Below, piece by piece: positions 61,475-64,000 of a stretch of DNA of 64,000 nt (position 1 is the first letter of the stretch; every line of letters starts with the position of its first letter). The DNA lies in NCBI RefSeq assembly GCF_007748035.1, contig NZ_CP036278.1, forward strand, positions 6,324,001 to 6,388,000, written 5' to 3'. A program made the position numbers and the translations under genes. Below the pieces are notes generated by a model that was not told the origin of the DNA, made no database searches, and worked only from the letters and a program-made list of their open reading frames with translations. This stretch comes from Aeoliella mucimassa (GTDB lineage: Bacteria > Planctomycetota > Planctomycetia > Pirellulales > Lacipirellulaceae).

Positions 61475-62353
61475 TTGCCTGATCCACACCACCAGATCGA
61501 TACCCACATTCGTGTTGTTACGCCCGAGAACATTGGGTTCGAATACCGCGTCGCCAGTCCATTCGAGCGACTGATAGCGTATTTGCTCGATACGTTGGTG
61601 ATGGGGATCACCATCTTTCTGCTGTCGCTGATCATCATGTTTACGACCGGCATGGTGGGGTTGCCCGAAGTGGGCATGGGCGCCTGGCTGATTGTTACCT
61701 TTCTGATCACCTGGTTCTATGGTGGGTTCTTCGAAACCTACATGAACGGACAAACCCCTGGCAAACGTGCCATGGGACTCCGCGTGGTCCGCACCAATGG
61801 TGGGCCGATCAACGCGGGGCAAGCAGTGCTGCGAAACTTCCTGCGGGTCGCCGATGGTTTGCCGACCTGGTCGATCTTCATCCCCACGTACCTGGTGGGT
61901 CTCGTGGCTACCTCGCTCAACACCCGCTATCAGCGACTCGGCGATCTGGCATGCGGCACCATGGTGATCGTCGAAGAGCGGACACTCGCTTCGCGCTTCA
62001 ACGAGATGAAAGACGTGATGCTCACCCCAATCGAGAACATGCTGCCGCTCGATGCGATGCCGAGTCGCTCGCTGGCCAAGGCGATCTCGCAGTACGTCGA
62101 CCGCCGACGCTACTTCGGACCCGCGCGGCGAGCCGAGATTGCTCGCCATGTCGGTGAAGTGTTCGCCGAAAAATACAACTTGCCGCAAGGCATCGATTAC
62201 GACGCGCTGCTGTGCGTGCTGTATCGTCGCACGTTCCTCTCGCACCAGGAAGAAGAACTGGTCGAGGAACTTCCCCTGCCGCCGCCACCCCGGCCGATCA
62301 CTGGGCCGAACGTCCCGCGCGATTTCGAAATCCCTCAGGCGCCAACTCAGTAA
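61475..62353 (+). CDS. RDD-family membrane protein
   Basis: Start TTG 61475 after GAGAAG; 292 residues. An RDD domain is at about 25-165: ASPFERLIAYLLDTLVMGIT (the Arg-Asp-Asp-like first helix), FFETYMNGQTPGKRAMGLRV and NTRYQRLGDLACGTMVIVEE. The C-terminal 120 residues are soluble (SKAISQYVDRRR-like stretch, HQEEELVEELPLPPPPRP). It is followed by a SpoIIM-family gene and another membrane protein, a grouping frequently seen in planctomycetes and actinobacteria. Function unknown. Confidence 0.87.
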   Translation: MPDPHHQIDTHIRVVTPENIGFEYRVASPFERLIAYLLDTLVMGITIFLLSLIIMFTTGMVGLPEVGMGAWLIVTFLITWFYGGFFETYMNGQTPGKRAMGLRVVRTNGGPINAGQAVLRNFLRVADGLPTWSIFIPTYLVGLVATSLNTRYQRLGDLACGTMVIVEERTLASRFNEMKDVMLTPIENMLPLDAMPSRSLAKAISQYVDRRRYFGPARRAEIARHVGEVFAEKYNLPQGIDYDALLCVLYRRTFLSHQEEELVEELPLPPPPRPITGPNVPRDFEIPQAPTQ

Positions 62354-62437
62354 CCCCCTGCGATCATCGCCAGGGCGTTTAGCCTGCTCACTCCATCGCT
62401 CTCGTATTCGCCATTCCTTTGAACTCCGCATAGTCCT

Positions 62438-63427
62438 GTGAAAGCTGCCGAACTCATCGAATCGCGAATGGCCGACTGGCGGAAGCTCGAGCAAGCTTGC
62501 TTGCGGCTCGAGAGTTCCGACAGCTATAAGCTGAAGGCCCAGCACCGGCTGGAGTTCGCTACGTTGTACCGAGCTGCTTGTGCCGATCTGGCGCTGGCCG
62601 ACTCGTACCAGTTGCCAATCGCGACGGTTCGCTATCTGCACCAACTCGTCGGTCGAGCGCATAACCAGCTCTATCGCACGGGGCGCTTTGAAGTATCGCA
62701 GTGGAGCGACGAACTGTTTCGCAAAGTGCCCAGGCGGTTGTTTCACGACCAGTACCTGCGGGTAGCGTTCGCCATTTTTTGGGGTGGTTTTCTGCTGGCG
62801 ATGTTCCTCTCCAGCAAATGGACCCCGGTGCACAACTTCAAAGAAATCGTGATGACGCCCGATCAAATGGCGGCACTCGAAGCATCGTTCAGCCAAGAGA
62901 TTGGTGGCCAAGGCCGAGCCTCGGGCGGCGAAGCGATGATGATGGGCTTCTACATCAATCACAATACTACGATCGGGCTCCGTTGTTTCGCCATGGGTTT
63001 GCTCCTGGGGATCGGCGGGCTGTTTGAAACGATCTTTAACAGTATCTATCTGGGGGCCGCGTTCGGTCACATGACCACGGTTCCGCAGGCCGATAACTTC
63101 TTTCAGTTTGTTACCGCCCATGGTCCGTTCGAACTGACCGCGATCGTGCTCTCGGCAGCGGCCGGCATGAGGCTTGGTTTCTCGATCGTATTCACTCGCG
63201 GGTACCGGCGTGTCGATTCGCTCATTCGCGCGGCGATCGAGAGCATTCCGATCATGATGCTGGCGGTCGTGATGTTCTTTCTGGCCGCGATCATCGAAGG
63301 GTTCCTGTCCCCCTCGCCGGCTCCGTACGCATTCAAGGCAGCGGTCGCGATGATTTCGAGCATGAGCATCATGTTCTACATCGTCGTGCTTGGTTACTCC
63401 TCCGAACCGCTCGAGGACGAACAGTAA
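62438..63427 (+). CDS. SpoIIM-family membrane protein (DUF95)
   Basis: Start GTG 62438; 329 residues. A soluble N-terminus (MADWRKLEQACLRLESSDSY, ATLYRAACADLALADSY) precedes the SpoIIM/DUF95 membrane domain: FYINHNTTIGLRCFAMGLLL with GIGGLFETIFNSIYLGAAFG, then HGPFELTAIVLSAAAGMRLG. This organism type does not form endospores, so the SpoIIM name only marks the family; the protein probably has a general envelope role with its RDD neighbour. Confidence 0.88.
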   Translation: MKAAELIESRMADWRKLEQACLRLESSDSYKLKAQHRLEFATLYRAACADLALADSYQLPIATVRYLHQLVGRAHNQLYRTGRFEVSQWSDELFRKVPRRLFHDQYLRVAFAIFWGGFLLAMFLSSKWTPVHNFKEIVMTPDQMAALEASFSQEIGGQGRASGGEAMMMGFYINHNTTIGLRCFAMGLLLGIGGLFETIFNSIYLGAAFGHMTTVPQADNFFQFVTAHGPFELTAIVLSAAAGMRLGFSIVFTRGYRRVDSLIRAAIESIPIMMLAVVMFFLAAIIEGFLSPSPAPYAFKAAVAMISSMSIMFYIVVLGYSSEPLEDEQ

Positions 63428-63485
63428 CCACGCCAACGTTTCGCTAAGTTTTGTTTCCACCCATCGCCTTAACCAGCCTTTCTTC

Positions 63486-64000
63486 ATGCAACTAGACCAA
63501 ACACGCATTGCGATTCGCGAACGTGGCTTCGGCGAGATCATGGGTCTTGCGCTGCAGGTCATTCGGGCGTGGTTTGGTTGGTGGTTCGGGCTGATGCTGC
63601 TGGGAAGCGTGCCGTTTTTCTTTCTGAATTGGCTACTTACCGACAATCTGCTCATTGAGGAGCTCGAGTACGAAGAAGGTTTTGGCGGGTACTGGACGCT
63701 GCTGCTGCTGCTCGTGGCGATCGAAACTCCGCTGGCGACCGCGTTTATCACCATCTTCATGGGCAAGATGATGTTCGGCGGCGAATTTCGTTTTCGCGAA
63801 ATGGTGATCGATTTCATTCGGAGCTTGCCTCAGTTAGTGCTGTACCAGGTGGTGTTGCGGTCGGTGATGATGATGATCGTGCTGCTGCCTTACTGGTTGA
63901 TGCCGTACACGGGCGAACTGATTTTGCTGGAACGCAATCCGTTGTTTTCGGGCAAGAAAGGGCGGCTCACGACGAATCGCCGGAGTCGGAATTTGCACAC
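63486..64000 (+). CDS. Membrane protein, cut by the window end
   Basis: ATG 63486 opens a frame that stays open to the last base. The visible 171 residues read QLDQTRIAIRERGFGEIMGL then at least three hydrophobic segments (WWFGLMLLGSVPFFFLNWLL, YWTLLLLLVAIETPLATAFI, VVLRSVMMMIVLLPYWLMPY). It lies 58 bp after the SpoIIM-like gene on the same strand. In comparable clusters the third member is often a DUF4129-containing or similar membrane protein; the visible part does not decide. Confidence 0.72.
   Translation, partial: MQLDQTRIAIRERGFGEIMGLALQVIRAWFGWWFGLMLLGSVPFFFLNWLLTDNLLIEELEYEEGFGGYWTLLLLLVAIETPLATAFITIFMGKMMFGGEFRFREMVIDFIRSLPQLVLYQVVLRSVMMMIVLLPYWLMPYTGELILLERNPLFSGKKGRLTTNRRSRNLH

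Noticed and set aside
60701-63817. 1038-codon open frame on the minus strand
   Set aside because: It runs antisense through the GT39-like, RDD and SpoIIM-like genes, which have clear motifs and ribosome sites. Its translation is Arg/His/Gln-rich without domain character, as expected from GC-rich third positions.
1-64000. tRNA, rRNA, CRISPR array, replication origin, insertion sequence or prophage
   Set aside because: No tRNA-like cloverleaf, rRNA segment, regularly spaced repeat array, DnaA-box cluster, transposase or phage gene was found by reading both strands. The repeats at 2 and 14 kb carry no transposase gene.

Overview
The window reads as chromosomal DNA of a Planctomycetota bacterium, most likely of the Pirellula/Blastopirellula type. 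The evidence is the mix of lineage-typical families: an exported DUF1549/DUF1553 cytochrome-like protein paired with a Tat-exported DUF1501 protein, a DUF1559 pseudopilin-like protein, an FGly-type sulfatase, an MJ0042-type zinc-ribbon protein, a secreted dockerin protein, a SpoVG protein with an inserted zinc ribbon, and several very large exported proteins. GC content is high, so long antisense shadow frames are common. No tRNA, rRNA, CRISPR array, transposase or prophage gene was recognised.

Layout. 1-9.7 kb: end of a TPR protein, a TolB-like propeller, a repeat-rich gap, a J-like membrane protein, a convergent pair (PTH2-like protein and a frameshifted glycosyl-hydrolase-like protein), a zinc-ribbon membrane protein and a SulP transporter. 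9.7-19.5 kb: DUF1549/DUF1501 pair, a second repeat-rich gap with a G-depleted stretch, a dockerin protein with tandem pentapeptides, and a divergent HxlR-regulator/cupin pair sharing two matching operator-like palindromes. 19.8-26 kb: a tightly packed seven-gene run, DUF1559 protein, small lipoprotein, a complete FecB/FecC/FecD/FecE-type importer and a methyltransferase. 26-39 kb: MFS transporter, a 2148-residue exported protein, sulfatase, beta-carbonic anhydrase with a textbook terminator, and a FAD oxidoreductase. 38.6-48 kb: DUF368 lipid-carrier flippase divergent from ispE-spoVG, TPR protein, fumarase, gamma-glutamylcyclotransferase-like protein and a SulP-carbonic anhydrase fusion. 48-64 kb: S41 protease, folC, DUF2007 protein, SMP-30 lactonase, beta-hydroxyacid dehydrogenase, L-serine dehydratase, an RmlD-like reductase, two membrane glycosyltransferase-type proteins, and an RDD/SpoIIM/membrane-protein run cut by the window end.

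Functional themes: inorganic carbon handling (one free carbonic anhydrase, one SulP-carbonic anhydrase fusion, a further SulP protein), probable siderophore-iron uptake, isoprenoid and undecaprenyl-phosphate metabolism around ispE, and a large exported or surface proteome.

The most unusual non-coding signal is a 223-bp element present twice (2013-2235 and 14143-14365). The copies differ at 24 positions, and none of these falls in the arms of the four inverted repeats I can draw in the element. Both copies are followed by a second shared repeat module, part of which recurs at 9699-9737.
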